Assembly (NCBI RefSeq): GCF_014648655.1
Contig: NZ_BMRN01000010.1
Span: forward strand, 124,001 to 188,000
DNA length: 64,000 nt
Direction of reading: 5' to 3'
Source: Streptomyces atratus
GTDB taxonomy: Bacteria; Actinomycetota; Actinomycetes; Streptomycetales; Streptomycetaceae
Part shown: piece after piece, positions 25,639-33,794 of the stretch
Numbering within the stretch: the first letter of the stretch is position 1
Layout of the letters: each line of letters opens with the position of its first letter
Notes under the pieces: generated by a model
Seen by the model: only the letters and a program-made list of their open reading frames with translations
Database searches by the model: none
What the model was told of the DNA's origin: nothing
Program-made: the position numbers and the translations under genes

Positions 25639-25691
25639 GAACGCGGCTCTGCCCCGGTTCCGCCGAGCGGAACCGGGGCAGAGCCGCGTTC
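25639..25691. terminator. Very long bidirectional terminator hairpin
   Basis: Perfect stem of at least 24 bases: 25639-25662 pairs with 25668-25691, loop CCGAG. It sits between the convergent MarR and MFS genes. Confidence 0.9.
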
Positions 25692-25739
25692 ACATCACTT
25701 CACGTCACGCATTGCGCGACCCGCATCGGTGTTCAGCCC

Positions 25740-27272
25740 TCAGTGGGCGACGACCGGGACCTTGAACTCGTCCTCGACGCCGTCGGCGTCGCCCGAGCCA
25801 GAGGCTCCGGTCACCGCGGTCGCCGAGGGACGGCCGGCATTGATGAAGGTCACCGCGATCGCGAAGGCCACCACCAGGATGCCGACGGCCCACCAGATGG
25901 CGCCGGTGAAGCCGTGCACCATCGACTGGAGCTTCAGCAGCTCCGGGTCGGTGGCGCCGAGTGCGGCGTGCGAGGTGGCGTACGCCGTCGCGGCCGACGC
26001 GGCAATGGTGTTCAGCAGCGCCGTACCGATCGCGCCGCCCACCTGCTGCGAGGTGTTGACCATCGCGGAGGCGACACCCGAGTCCCTCGGCTCGACACCG
26101 TGCGTGGCCAGCGACATGGCCGGCATGAACGCCGTACCCATGCCGAGCCCCAGCAGGAGCTGTGCGGGCAGGATCAGCGTGGTGTAGGAGGAGCCGATCT
26201 CCAGCTGCGTCAGCAGCAGCATGCCGACGGCAGCGGTCAGGAAGCCGGGGCCCATGAGCTTGCGTGCCGGAACCCGGGTCATCAGCCGGGCACCGATCTG
26301 CGTCGAGCCGGTGATCATGCCCGCGATCATCGGGAGGAAGGCGAAGCCCGTCCTGATCGGCGAGTAGCCCTTCACGACCTGCAGGTAGTACGTCAGGAAG
26401 AGGAACAGCCCGAACATCGCGATGATGGCCAGACCCAGCGAGAGGTAGACGCCACCGCGGTTGCGGTCCAGCACGACGCGCAGCGGCAGCAACGGCGACT
26501 TGACCCGGGCCTCGGTCAGGACGAATGCGAGGAGCAGCACACCGGACGCGACGAACATGCCGATGGTCAGCGCGTCCGACCAGCCGGCGGACTCGGCGCG
26601 GGTGAATCCGTACACCAGAGAGACCAGGCCCAGCGCGGACAGGACGACGCCCGGGATGTCGAGCGACGAGCGGTTACGGCTGCCGGCCGGCTCACGGATC
26701 ACGAAGTACGCGCCCGCGGCCGCGACTATCGCGAACGGGATGTTGACGAAGAACGTCCAGCGCCAGTTCAGCGCCTGGGTGAGGAAGCCACCGAGGATCA
26801 GGCCGACGGCGCCGCCGCCACCGGCGATCGCACCGTAGATGCCGAACGCCTTGGCGCGCTCCTTGCCATCGGTGAACATCACGGCGAGCAGCGACAGGGC
26901 CGCAGGAGCGAGCAGCGCGCCGAAGACACCCTGGAGCGCGCGCGAGCCGAACAGCATGCCCTGGTTCTGGGCCACGCCACCGAGCGCGGAGGCCAGCGCG
27001 AAGCCGATCAGGCCGACGACGAAGGTGCGCTTGCGCCCCCAGAGGTCGGCGATCCGGCCGCCGAAGAGCAGCAGCCCTCCGAAGGCGAGGGCATAGGCCG
27101 TGATGACCCACTGCTTGTTGGCATCGGTGATGCCCAGGGCCGTCTGGGCGTGCGGCAGAGCGATGTTCACGATCGTGGAATCGAGCACGACCATCAGTTG
27201 CGCAAGGGCGATGAACGCCAGCGCTTTCCAGCGGCTGGGGTCCGGGAGTCGGATATCAGCTGTTTTTGACAT
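25740..27272 (-). CDS. MFS drug exporter, DHA2 (EmrB/QacA) family
   Basis: 510 residues, about 14 hydrophobic segments. Motifs: LMVVLDSTIVNIALPHAQ in helix 1, GGRIADLWGRKRTFVVGL in loop 2-3, and FVNIPFAIV as in EmrB-type exporters. ATG 27272 behind AGGTGGA is preferred over the GTG at 27284. It lies 203 bases downstream of a TetR gene on the same strand, so likely controlled by it. Confidence 0.88.
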   Translation of the reverse strand: MSKTADIRLPDPSRWKALAFIALAQLMVVLDSTIVNIALPHAQTALGITDANKQWVITAYALAFGGLLLFGGRIADLWGRKRTFVVGLIGFALASALGGVAQNQGMLFGSRALQGVFGALLAPAALSLLAVMFTDGKERAKAFGIYGAIAGGGGAVGLILGGFLTQALNWRWTFFVNIPFAIVAAAGAYFVIREPAGSRNRSSLDIPGVVLSALGLVSLVYGFTRAESAGWSDALTIGMFVASGVLLLAFVLTEARVKSPLLPLRVVLDRNRGGVYLSLGLAIIAMFGLFLFLTYYLQVVKGYSPIRTGFAFLPMIAGMITGSTQIGARLMTRVPARKLMGPGFLTAAVGMLLLTQLEIGSSYTTLILPAQLLLGLGMGTAFMPAMSLATHGVEPRDSGVASAMVNTSQQVGGAIGTALLNTIAASAATAYATSHAALGATDPELLKLQSMVHGFTGAIWWAVGILVVAFAIAVTFINAGRPSATAVTGASGSGDADGVEDEFKVPVVAH

Positions 27273-27475
27273 GGAGGCATCCACCTAAGGACGCGCGTGG
27301 GCGCGCGAAGTCGTGAACCGAGAGGTCGGCGAACGGGCAGTCGGTCGAGGGCGGTCGGCGAGACGACCGTCGGCGCAAGGGAGCGCGGTGAAAAGGAACG
27401 CGGTGAAAGGGAAGGGATGGTCAAGGCGTGGCGGGCGCGCCACCGGGCACCCCGCTCAGGGGCCCGGTGCGGGCG

Positions 27476-28216
27476 TCATGGCCGGCGCCGCAGATCCTCC
27501 AAGGTCGCAGCCGTTCCGGGCAGTTGGGACCGGGCCGGAGCCTCCAGCCCGTCCAGGAGCAGCTGTAGGTGGCGGTGGGTGAACCGGTCGATGTCCAGGC
27601 AGCCGGTGCCGGGCAGTGGCCGAGTGAGCTGGGAGAGGGCGACCAGCACGTCACCGACGGCGATGTCGGTACGCAGGCGCCCCGCGGACATGGCGCGCGC
27701 CACGAGCCCTTCGACGGCCTCTTCGAGGCGCCGACGCTCGGCGAGCAATTCGGGATGGTTCTTGTCGAAGCTGCCGGACAGCATCGGACACAGCGCCCCG
27801 ATCCGTTCGTCGGCCGCCGCGTGCACAAAGCGGCTGAGCGCGGCGAAGGGATCGGCCTCTTCGGCCGTCGCTTCCTCCGCACGGTCGGTGGTGCGGGAGG
27901 TGACCGAGAGCACGACCTCGTGTGTCAGCGCGGCCCGGTCGGGGAAGTTCCGGTAGAGCGTGGCGTTGCCGACGCCGGCGCGGCGGGCGACCTCGTCGAG
28001 CGGCACATCCGGCCCGAACTCGACGAACATCTCGCGCGCGGCCGTCACGATCCGCTCCCGGTTGCGCAGTGCGTCGGCCCTCGGACGGGTCGTCCGGGGC
28101 CGCACTGCTCCCGTGGCGGTGCGGGTGACGGTATCCACGACGGCTACCCCTGCCTTCCGGCTCTTCCGGCCCTCATCACGACGCCGTTGGTCATTGCGAC
28201 GCCCTTCGTTCTTCAT
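27476..28216 (-). CDS. TetR family transcriptional regulator
   Basis: DNA-binding domain: RERIVTAAREMFVEFGPDVPLDEVARRAGVGNATLYRNFPDR; C-terminal ligand domain of the type annotated with MFS exporters. The start is uncertain: ATG 28216 has a good GGAAGGGG site but adds a very basic leader (KNEGRRNDQRRRDEG...), while GTG 28138 would begin just before the conserved part; the frame is open from 28258. Candidate operators lie upstream. Probable target: the DHA2 exporter gene downstream. Confidence 0.85.
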   Translation of the reverse strand: MKNEGRRNDQRRRDEGRKSRKAGVAVVDTVTRTATGAVRPRTTRPRADALRNRERIVTAAREMFVEFGPDVPLDEVARRAGVGNATLYRNFPDRAALTHEVVLSVTSRTTDRAEEATAEEADPFAALSRFVHAAADERIGALCPMLSGSFDKNHPELLAERRRLEEAVEGLVARAMSAGRLRTDIAVGDVLVALSQLTRPLPGTGCLDIDRFTHRHLQLLLDGLEAPARSQLPGTAATLEDLRRRP

Positions 28217-28231
28217 GGCGACCCCTTCCCG

Positions 28232-28296
28232 TAACCGGGGACCATCTCCCCGCTTCACGGGGACACAGGTTCAAACGGGGAAAGGATCCCCGGTTA
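28232..28296. promoter_or_regulatory. Paired inverted repeats upstream of the TetR gene
   Basis: TAACCGGGGA at 28232-28241 and its exact inverse TCCCCGGTTA at 28287-28296, with a smaller palindrome TCCCCG-CTTCA-CGGGGA at 28247-28263 between. Likely autoregulatory operator region; could also affect the divergent M6 protease gene. Confidence 0.5.
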
Positions 28297-28448
28297 TTTC
28301 CCACCACAATGTGACCTGACCCACACCCCCGGAACGGGAAAACCAACCGATCGGCGCACCCAGCGAGCGGTGCCGCACCACCCGTCACAGGCTGATCCGC
28401 AGAGGGCAGTCGGGGTCGGCCGGCTGCCGCGGACCCCGAGGCGCCTAT

Positions 28449-29726
28449 ATGCAGAAGACCCGCCACCGGATACGCAGGCACCGCCACCCGATCGCTCTCG
28501 GCTCGGCAACAGCCCTGGTCATTGCCGCAACGACCACGGCCAGCAGCAATCTCCCGATACCCAGCCGGACCTCGGCCGGCCCGGTGACCGCGGCCCGTCC
28601 GGCGGGGATCGCCCCGTGCCGGATACCGGTGACCATGGGCGTACAGATGTCGGAAGGCATACCGACTCCGGCGGGCTACGCCCGCTCCACGGGCAGGATT
28701 CGCGCCCTCAACCTGATGATCGACTTCCCGGACGCGCCGGGCCCCGGGCCGGCGATGGACCGGTACGCCGAATTCTTTCCGCAGACCACCAAGTGGTTCC
28801 GGACCGGTTCGTACGGGCGGCTCACCTACACCCCCGACGCCCCCGTGAAGTCCTGGCTGCGGATGCCACTGCCGTTCTCGGAGTACGGGATAGACCGCGG
28901 ATCACCGTACGAGCCGGGCTACCACCGCCTCGCCGAGGACATAGTCGCCGCAGCCGACCCGAAGGTCGACTTCAGCACGTACGACCTGGTCAACATCCTG
29001 GTCACCCCGAACGCCGGACCCTCCGCCCTGGACACCGTCCTGTCCGTGACGTTCTCCGGCAATGCCGACGCACCGCACGCGGACGGTGTCCCGCTCACCA
29101 ACGCGTCCTTCATCTACAGCCGCCAGGACGACGGCTCCGGGTCGTACGCACAGACCGGATACCGCGTCCTGCCGCACGAGAACGGCCACATCTTCGGCCT
29201 TCCCGACCTCTACACCCTGGAGGGCGGCGGCTCGGTAGGGCACTGGGACATCATGTCCGAGGACTGGGGGGTCAACAACGATCTGCTGGGCTGGCACAAG
29301 TGGAAGCTCGGCTGGCTGGACAACAAGCAGATCAGCTGTGCCTCCAAGCCCGGCACCAGCGACCACGTCCTGGAACCACTGGCCACCAAGGGCGGCACGA
29401 AGCTGGCGTTCATACCGCTGAGCAGTGAGTCCGGCTACGCGGTGGAGGTACGGACCCGGGCGGGCAACGACCAGGCGGTCTGCCGGCCCGGCGTGCTGAT
29501 CTACAAGGTGAGCTCGGACGTCGACACCGGTCAGGGACCGGTGTCCGTGGCGGACAGCACCAAGGGCAGCAGCGGCTGCACCCGGCAGCCCAATGTGCAC
29601 GCCGAGCTCTCCGACGCCCCCTACGAGCCGGGCGAGACCTTCACCGACCGGGCCAGTGGGATACGCATATCCGTGATCGACAAAGACGACAAGGGGGACT
29701 ACCGCGTCCGGATCACTCGCCCCTGA
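28449..29726 (+). CDS. Secreted M6 family metalloprotease
   Basis: 425 residues. Basic N-terminus plus hydrophobic stretch (ALGSATALVIAATTTASS) forms a Sec-type signal peptide. The zinc site is HENGH (HExxH) within VLPHENGHIFGLPDLY (about 245), followed by WDIMSEDWG, like immune-inhibitor-A proteases. Four later cysteines suggest disulfides outside the cell. The C-terminal 100 residues form a beta-rich domain (YAVEVRTRAG ... ISVIDKDDKGDYRVRI). Single gene. Confidence 0.88.
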   Translation: MQKTRHRIRRHRHPIALGSATALVIAATTTASSNLPIPSRTSAGPVTAARPAGIAPCRIPVTMGVQMSEGIPTPAGYARSTGRIRALNLMIDFPDAPGPGPAMDRYAEFFPQTTKWFRTGSYGRLTYTPDAPVKSWLRMPLPFSEYGIDRGSPYEPGYHRLAEDIVAAADPKVDFSTYDLVNILVTPNAGPSALDTVLSVTFSGNADAPHADGVPLTNASFIYSRQDDGSGSYAQTGYRVLPHENGHIFGLPDLYTLEGGGSVGHWDIMSEDWGVNNDLLGWHKWKLGWLDNKQISCASKPGTSDHVLEPLATKGGTKLAFIPLSSESGYAVEVRTRAGNDQAVCRPGVLIYKVSSDVDTGQGPVSVADSTKGSSGCTRQPNVHAELSDAPYEPGETFTDRASGIRISVIDKDDKGDYRVRITRP

Positions 29727-29727
29727 C

Positions 29728-29850
29728 CACAATGATCACTCGCCCCGACCGCCCGTGATCACTCTCTCCCGCCCAACGGAGTCCACTCATCCGACCGCCC
29801 GCGATCACTCGCCCGACCGCCCGTGATCACTCGCCCCGACCGCCCGCCGC
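29728..29850. repeat. Imperfect repeats between the M6 protease and ligase genes
   Basis: Units of about 20 bases resembling GATCACTCGCCCCGACCGCC recur four times, two degenerate. GATCAC and GTGATC borders let adjacent units pair. The last copies overlap the 3' end of the ligase gene, encoding its tail SDHGRSGE. Confidence 0.7.
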
Positions 29851-31598
29851 ACCTCCGCCTCGACAGACCCGCGCAACTCCCGCTTGAGGATCTTCCCGGT
29901 CGGATTCCGGGGCAGCGGTTCATCGCGTACGAGCACATGGGCCGGGACCTTGAACGCGGCCAGACTCCGCCCGACGTGCGCCCGCAGTTCCTCGACCGTG
30001 ACCGTGGCACCGGCCCGCAGCCGGACGACGGCGGCGACCTCCTCGCCCAGGACCGGATGCGCCACTCCCAGCACCGCCGCGTCCTCGACGTCCGGGTGGT
30101 CGTGCAGCGCCGCCTCGACCTCCACGCAGTACACGTTCTCCCCGCCGCGGATCACCATGTCCTTGATCCGGTCGACGACACTGACCCGCCCCTCGTGCAC
30201 CACCGCGAGATCACCGGTCCGGAACCAGCCGTCGGTGAACGCCTGCGCGGTCGCCGCCTCGTCCCGCCAGTAGCCGCGGACCAGGGACTGGCCACGCAGC
30301 CACAGCTCACCGACCTCGCCCTCGGTCAGCGGCTCGCCCGCAGGACCGGCGATCCGCACCTCGGTGGCGGGCGTCGGACGGCCGACGCCGGCGGGGTGGA
30401 GCCGGTATTCGGCGCCGAAGTTCGCCAGGACGCCACCGCTGGTCTCGGTCAGGCCGTAGCCGTTGCGGGGCTCGATCCGGTCGCCGTGGCGGGCGGTCAG
30501 CTGCGCGACGAGGTCGGGCGGGGCGGCGGCCCCGCCGGTGCTCAGCATCTGGAGGCTCTCCAGGCCGTCGCCCGCGTGCTCGGCCGCGGCGAGCAACTGG
30601 AGCGCGGTCGCCGGGACGCCCGCGTAGTGTGTGACGCGGTGCTCACGGATCAGCCGCAGCGCCTCCTCGGCATCCCACTTCCGCATCAGGACGAGCGTGC
30701 CGCCCGCCGCCATCGCCGCGTAGAAACCGGTGAACGCGGCGACATGGAAGAACGGGAACGTCAGCAGCGACACCGGGGCGGGCCCCTGCCCCGGGATGAT
30801 CCCGCGCCCGAGCATGGAGGCGGCCGCGTGGTAGCGCGGGTTGAGTGCGGCCCCCACCTGGGCGAGATGCGTGGCGACCGCGCCCTTGGGCCGGCCGGTG
30901 GTGCCGGAGGTGTAGATGATCGTCGCGTCGTCCTCGGGCAGGATCTCCACCTCGGGGGGCGCGGCGAGCGGATCGGGCGCGGGCAGGTCCTCGTACCGCT
31001 CGACGCCGTCCGGAACCGCCCCCTCCTCATGGAAGACGACCACGCGCGCCCCGTTCTTCGCCGCCCACCCGGCGACCCTGGGCAGACGCTCGCCGTCCAC
31101 CAGGAGCACCCTCGGCTCGGAGTCGTCCAGCGCGTACGTGAACTCGTCCTCGGTCCACCAGGCATTGAGCGGTACGGCGACCAGACCGGCCAGCTGCGCG
31201 GCCCAGAAGGCGATCTGCCACTCCGGGTGGTTACGCATCGCGACGACGGCCCGGTCACCCCGGCGGAGCCCGTACGTCCCGGTCATCCGGCACGCGAGCG
31301 CGGACGCGGCGGCGAAGAACTCGGCGTACGAGTAGCTGCGCTCCCCCGCGATCAGGAACGGCCGGTCCCCGAAGGCCCAGGTGGCCTCCACGAACTCACG
31401 GAGCGTCCTGGGACCGTCCGCGTACACGAGCGAGCCCGCATTGACCCCGTCCTCCACCCGCACCACGGCGAACGGCGCTCCCGGCCCGGTGAGCGCGGCT
31501 TCGATACGAGCGACGGCATCCGCGGCGGCCTCTGCGTCAGCGGCCGATGCCTGGGCATCCGGGTCGGGGGTGGCGGGGGTCGGGTCGGTGTGCGGCAC
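29805..31598 (-). CDS. AMP-dependent acyl-CoA synthetase/ligase
   Basis: ANL superfamily enzyme, 597 residues: activates a carboxylic acid with ATP, then transfers it to CoA. Motifs: P-loop YTSGTTGRPKGAV (about 240), GYGLTETSGG (about 385), WFRTGDLAVV and IKDMVIRGGENVYCVEVE, and the catalytic lysine in NPTGKILKREL near the end. Unusually long N-terminus (about 45 residues, Ala/Asp-rich). GTG start at 31598; the frame is open to 31775. Medium- or long-chain fatty acids are likely substrates. Confidence 0.88.
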   Translation of the reverse strand: MPHTDPTPATPDPDAQASAADAEAAADAVARIEAALTGPGAPFAVVRVEDGVNAGSLVYADGPRTLREFVEATWAFGDRPFLIAGERSYSYAEFFAAASALACRMTGTYGLRRGDRAVVAMRNHPEWQIAFWAAQLAGLVAVPLNAWWTEDEFTYALDDSEPRVLLVDGERLPRVAGWAAKNGARVVVFHEEGAVPDGVERYEDLPAPDPLAAPPEVEILPEDDATIIYTSGTTGRPKGAVATHLAQVGAALNPRYHAAASMLGRGIIPGQGPAPVSLLTFPFFHVAAFTGFYAAMAAGGTLVLMRKWDAEEALRLIREHRVTHYAGVPATALQLLAAAEHAGDGLESLQMLSTGGAAAPPDLVAQLTARHGDRIEPRNGYGLTETSGGVLANFGAEYRLHPAGVGRPTPATEVRIAGPAGEPLTEGEVGELWLRGQSLVRGYWRDEAATAQAFTDGWFRTGDLAVVHEGRVSVVDRIKDMVIRGGENVYCVEVEAALHDHPDVEDAAVLGVAHPVLGEEVAAVVRLRAGATVTVEELRAHVGRSLAAFKVPAHVLVRDEPLPRNPTGKILKRELRGSVEAEVRRAVGASDHGRSGE

Positions 31599-31610
31599 GA
31601 ACGACCTCTC

Positions 31611-31624
31611 TAAGCGCTTGCTCA
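31611..31624 (-). promoter_or_regulatory. Candidate TetR-type operator of the ligase gene
   Basis: On the minus strand TGAGCAAGCGCTTA, with the palindrome AAGCGCTT, just before the start codon. AGCAAGCGCTT-like sites are common before fatty-acid genes controlled by TetR proteins in actinobacteria. Inference only. Confidence 0.4.
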
Positions 31625-31716
31625 GTACATTCGCGACGGTATGCCCGCCCCCGCCCCTCGTCAAGACAACCGTCCGGCCCCCGTCTCCCCTCGGCCGAGA
31701 TCCCGCCCGACGAGGT

Positions 31717-32580
31717 TCAAACGGAGTCATCCGGACGAGGCGCGAGGGCGCCGCGAGACGGCACCCGAACGACATGGGCGAAGTCCTCGGGCACCCCGGT
31801 CCGCTCCATCCCGTCGTCGCGGTAGCGCCATTCGAACGGCAGGCCGTGCGCGGTCATGACATCGGGACCGTCCATGAGCTGGAAGTGCAGGTGCGGCTCG
31901 GAGGAGTTTCCGGAGTTTCCGCACTCGGCAATCTCCTGACCGCCCGTCACCCGGTCGCCCACAGCCACCCGGAGGGAGCCGCGCCGCAGATGGGCGCAGA
32001 CCGCATACACGCCATTCCCGAGGTCCAGCAGGATGTAGTTCCCCAAGAGGTGGCAGGGCCACCCCAGGCTGCGAACGAATCCCTCCACGAAGAGGTAGGC
32101 GAAGCCGGGCAGGGACGACCGGGACAGATGATCGCGCTGCCTGCTCGCGGTCGCCACGACGACCCCATCGCCCGGCGCCAGCACCGGCATGCCGAAGGCG
32201 GGATAGAGCCCGGGACTCCGCCCGAACGGCCGGAGCCGGCGGAACGGCGGCGCCGCGGGCGAGTCCGCTTCGCCCGGGGCCGGGTCGTACTTCAGGTCGA
32301 CGGCGTATGTCTGCGCGTGGCTGTGCACATGGCTGGGGACCTTCGTGCCGGGACCATTGAGCACCATCCAGCGACCGGCCACGGGCACCTGAACCGGCAC
32401 CGGCACCTGCCCCCGGGGCGGACCCTGGCTGCGCGCCAGGGTCCAGCGCATGAGCCCGCCGACAGCGAGCAGCGCGACGCCGGTGTACCAGAGAGGACCC
32501 AGGCCCTGCTTGTTCACCACGACGCACAGCACCCCGGCACCGAAGATCAGGCCGTGCCGCTTCCACACTCCCAACAGCAT
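31717..32580 (-). CDS. M23 family (LytM-like) metallopeptidase, membrane-anchored
   Basis: 287 residues. N-terminal two hydrophobic segments (HGLIFGAGVLCVVV and LWYTGVALLAVGGLM), then an M23 domain with HSHAQTYAVDL (HxxxD), CAHLRRGSLRV, and GNSGNSSEPHLHFQLMDG (HxH), the complete zinc site. May act on peptidoglycan peptides or be a secreted peptidase. Start at ATG 32580; a GTG at 32586 is possible. Last clear core gene before the island. Confidence 0.85.
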   Translation of the reverse strand: MLLGVWKRHGLIFGAGVLCVVVNKQGLGPLWYTGVALLAVGGLMRWTLARSQGPPRGQVPVPVQVPVAGRWMVLNGPGTKVPSHVHSHAQTYAVDLKYDPAPGEADSPAAPPFRRLRPFGRSPGLYPAFGMPVLAPGDGVVVATASRQRDHLSRSSLPGFAYLFVEGFVRSLGWPCHLLGNYILLDLGNGVYAVCAHLRRGSLRVAVGDRVTGGQEIAECGNSGNSSEPHLHFQLMDGPDVMTAHGLPFEWRYRDDGMERTGVPEDFAHVVRVPSRGALAPRPDDSV

Positions 32581-33281
32581 GCGCACTCCATCCGTAAGCC
32601 GCTTGCGGCACCTCGGTTGACGACGCGTCCGGCCACGCAGGTGCACGCTGGACTCACGGCGATCTCGCCGAGAACGTCGACCCCGCCTGCTGGTACACCC
32701 CCACCGACTTTACCTTTCATTGACCATCGCTTTACAGTCACCGGACGTCCTTCGCGAGAGGAAGAGACCCCCCGAAAGGCCAGGATTCGAATCCCCACCC
32801 CCCGGTACGGGCCGCACCCACCCGCTACACTGTTCGCGGCGGCACGGCCCTCACCGGCTGGACCACCACAACCCTGTCGGCAGTCCATCTGAATCCCACC
32901 GCCCACCCGGGCCGGGCTCCGGACACGCTTTCCGACAGATCCCCGCCTCGCCTTCGTGGGATCTGTCGAAAACTCTCGAGACGCAGGTCACCGGCTTGGC
33001 TCTCTGGGAGTGAAAACGACCTCCCCCGGAATTCAAAACGCCCCCAGCGTGCACGCCCCTCCAGGCTGACCAGACCTACACGGGGATGACGTGTTCCAAG
33101 GCTGCACACCGGCCCCGCGTTCACCCAGTCACCCCCAAGGCCGTCCAGGCCGTAGCCACCACGCACAACCTCGCCGTCGCCTGGTGAGGAGCTACGCGAG
33201 GTTCCCCTCGTAGCGTGGAGTCCGTGACAGCAGGGGATTAGTTGTCATGGCAGAGACAGGGCCTCGACGTAGTCGCGTTGC
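32581..33281. other. Boundary region without recognisable gene
   Basis: About 700 bases between the M23 gene and insertion-sequence debris. It holds a palindrome GGATTCGAATCC (32783-32794), an 11-base inverted repeat (32933-32968), and on the plus strand a fragment that ends KAVQAVATTHNLAVAW before TGA (about 33183-33185), which looks like the end of a decayed gene. Likely the left edge of the island. Confidence 0.5.
32933..32968. repeat. 11-base perfect inverted repeat
   Basis: CGACAGATCCC (32933-32943) and GGGATCTGTCG (32958-32968) around 14 bases. No T-run; possibly a remnant of a mobile element. Confidence 0.6.
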
Positions 33282-33372
33282 GTCCGGTTTGTGATCATCC
33301 GAGGCCGAGGAGTGCGAGGGGCCATCGGGGATCGCGGGCGTTGCCTCGCAGGCCCGCGACGCAGCGTTGGAG
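33282..33372 (-). pseudogene. Relic end of an ISAs1-type element
   Basis: Begins with GTCCGGTTTGTGATCA, the same end as the intact ISAs1 copy at 33795. On the minus strand it encodes CVAGLRGNARDPRWPLALLGLG and a stop, aligning with the last residues of the intact transposase (MAAGLRRNARNACRPLAFLGLA). Only the 3' end remains. Confidence 0.8.
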
Positions 33373-33384
33373 CACAACGGTCTC

Positions 33385-33561
33385 TTAAAGCGGGTCGCCG
33401 CAACTCCTACAGGTGTCTTCGCCATCGTCGTACATAACGCCGCAGCAGTACGTGGGGCCGCCGCTGACTTCATAACAAGCGCTGCACATCTGAGACTCGT
33501 CGTCCCAGTCAGTCGCGTTCTCGACGGGATCGTCACACCCTGTACAGACAAGCGCTGTCAC
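33385..33561 (-). CDS. 58-residue cysteine-rich protein, second of a coupled pair
   Basis: Acidic small protein: MTALVCTGCDDP...CSACYEV...CC...CRSCGDPL. Cysteines at 6, 9, 26, 29, 39, 40, 51 and 54 form CxxC pairs, as in zinc-ribbon or treble-clef microproteins. GTG start overlaps the stop of the upstream gene (GTGA), a sign of coupled translation. It lies between two ISAs1 ends. No family recognised; could be a decayed or mobile regulatory gene. Confidence 0.6.
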   Translation of the reverse strand: MTALVCTGCDDPVENATDWDDESQMCSACYEVSGGPTYCCGVMYDDGEDTCRSCGDPL

Positions 33562-33734
33562 CGCGCGTCACCCCAGCAATCGGAGGAGGTAAACGGAGAG
33601 CAGTAATCGCTGTCGTGTCGCTCGGAGTAGTTGCTCATGTTGGCTGTCGGCTTACCGCAGTTCGGACACGTGGGGTGTTCACCCGGACATGTGCGATTGT
33701 TGTGCCCACCGAGTCCACATACCCTGCATGCCAT
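33558..33734 (-). CDS. 58-residue zinc-knuckle-like protein, first of a coupled pair
   Basis: Begins MACRVCGLGGHNNRTC, a CCHC zinc knuckle (CxxC-x4-H-x4-C), then CPNCGK and later CSPFTSSDC. ATG at 33734; an in-frame extension into the adjacent IS element is not credible. Same length as its downstream partner. CCHC knuckles bind single-stranded nucleic acid in other systems; here that is only a suggestion. Confidence 0.62.
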   Translation of the reverse strand: MACRVCGLGGHNNRTCPGEHPTCPNCGKPTANMSNYSERHDSDYCSPFTSSDCWGDAR

Positions 33735-33794
33735 GACGACAGAGTAGATGAACCTCAGCCGTCGGACCCAAGGCTTCGGCAAAGACTGGATGAC

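Noticed and set aside
32776..32800. tRNA 3'-end or attB-like sequence around GGATTCGAATCC
   Set aside because: The TTCGAAT loop is tempting, but the flanking bases cannot form a T-stem on either strand and no anticodon or acceptor part was found.
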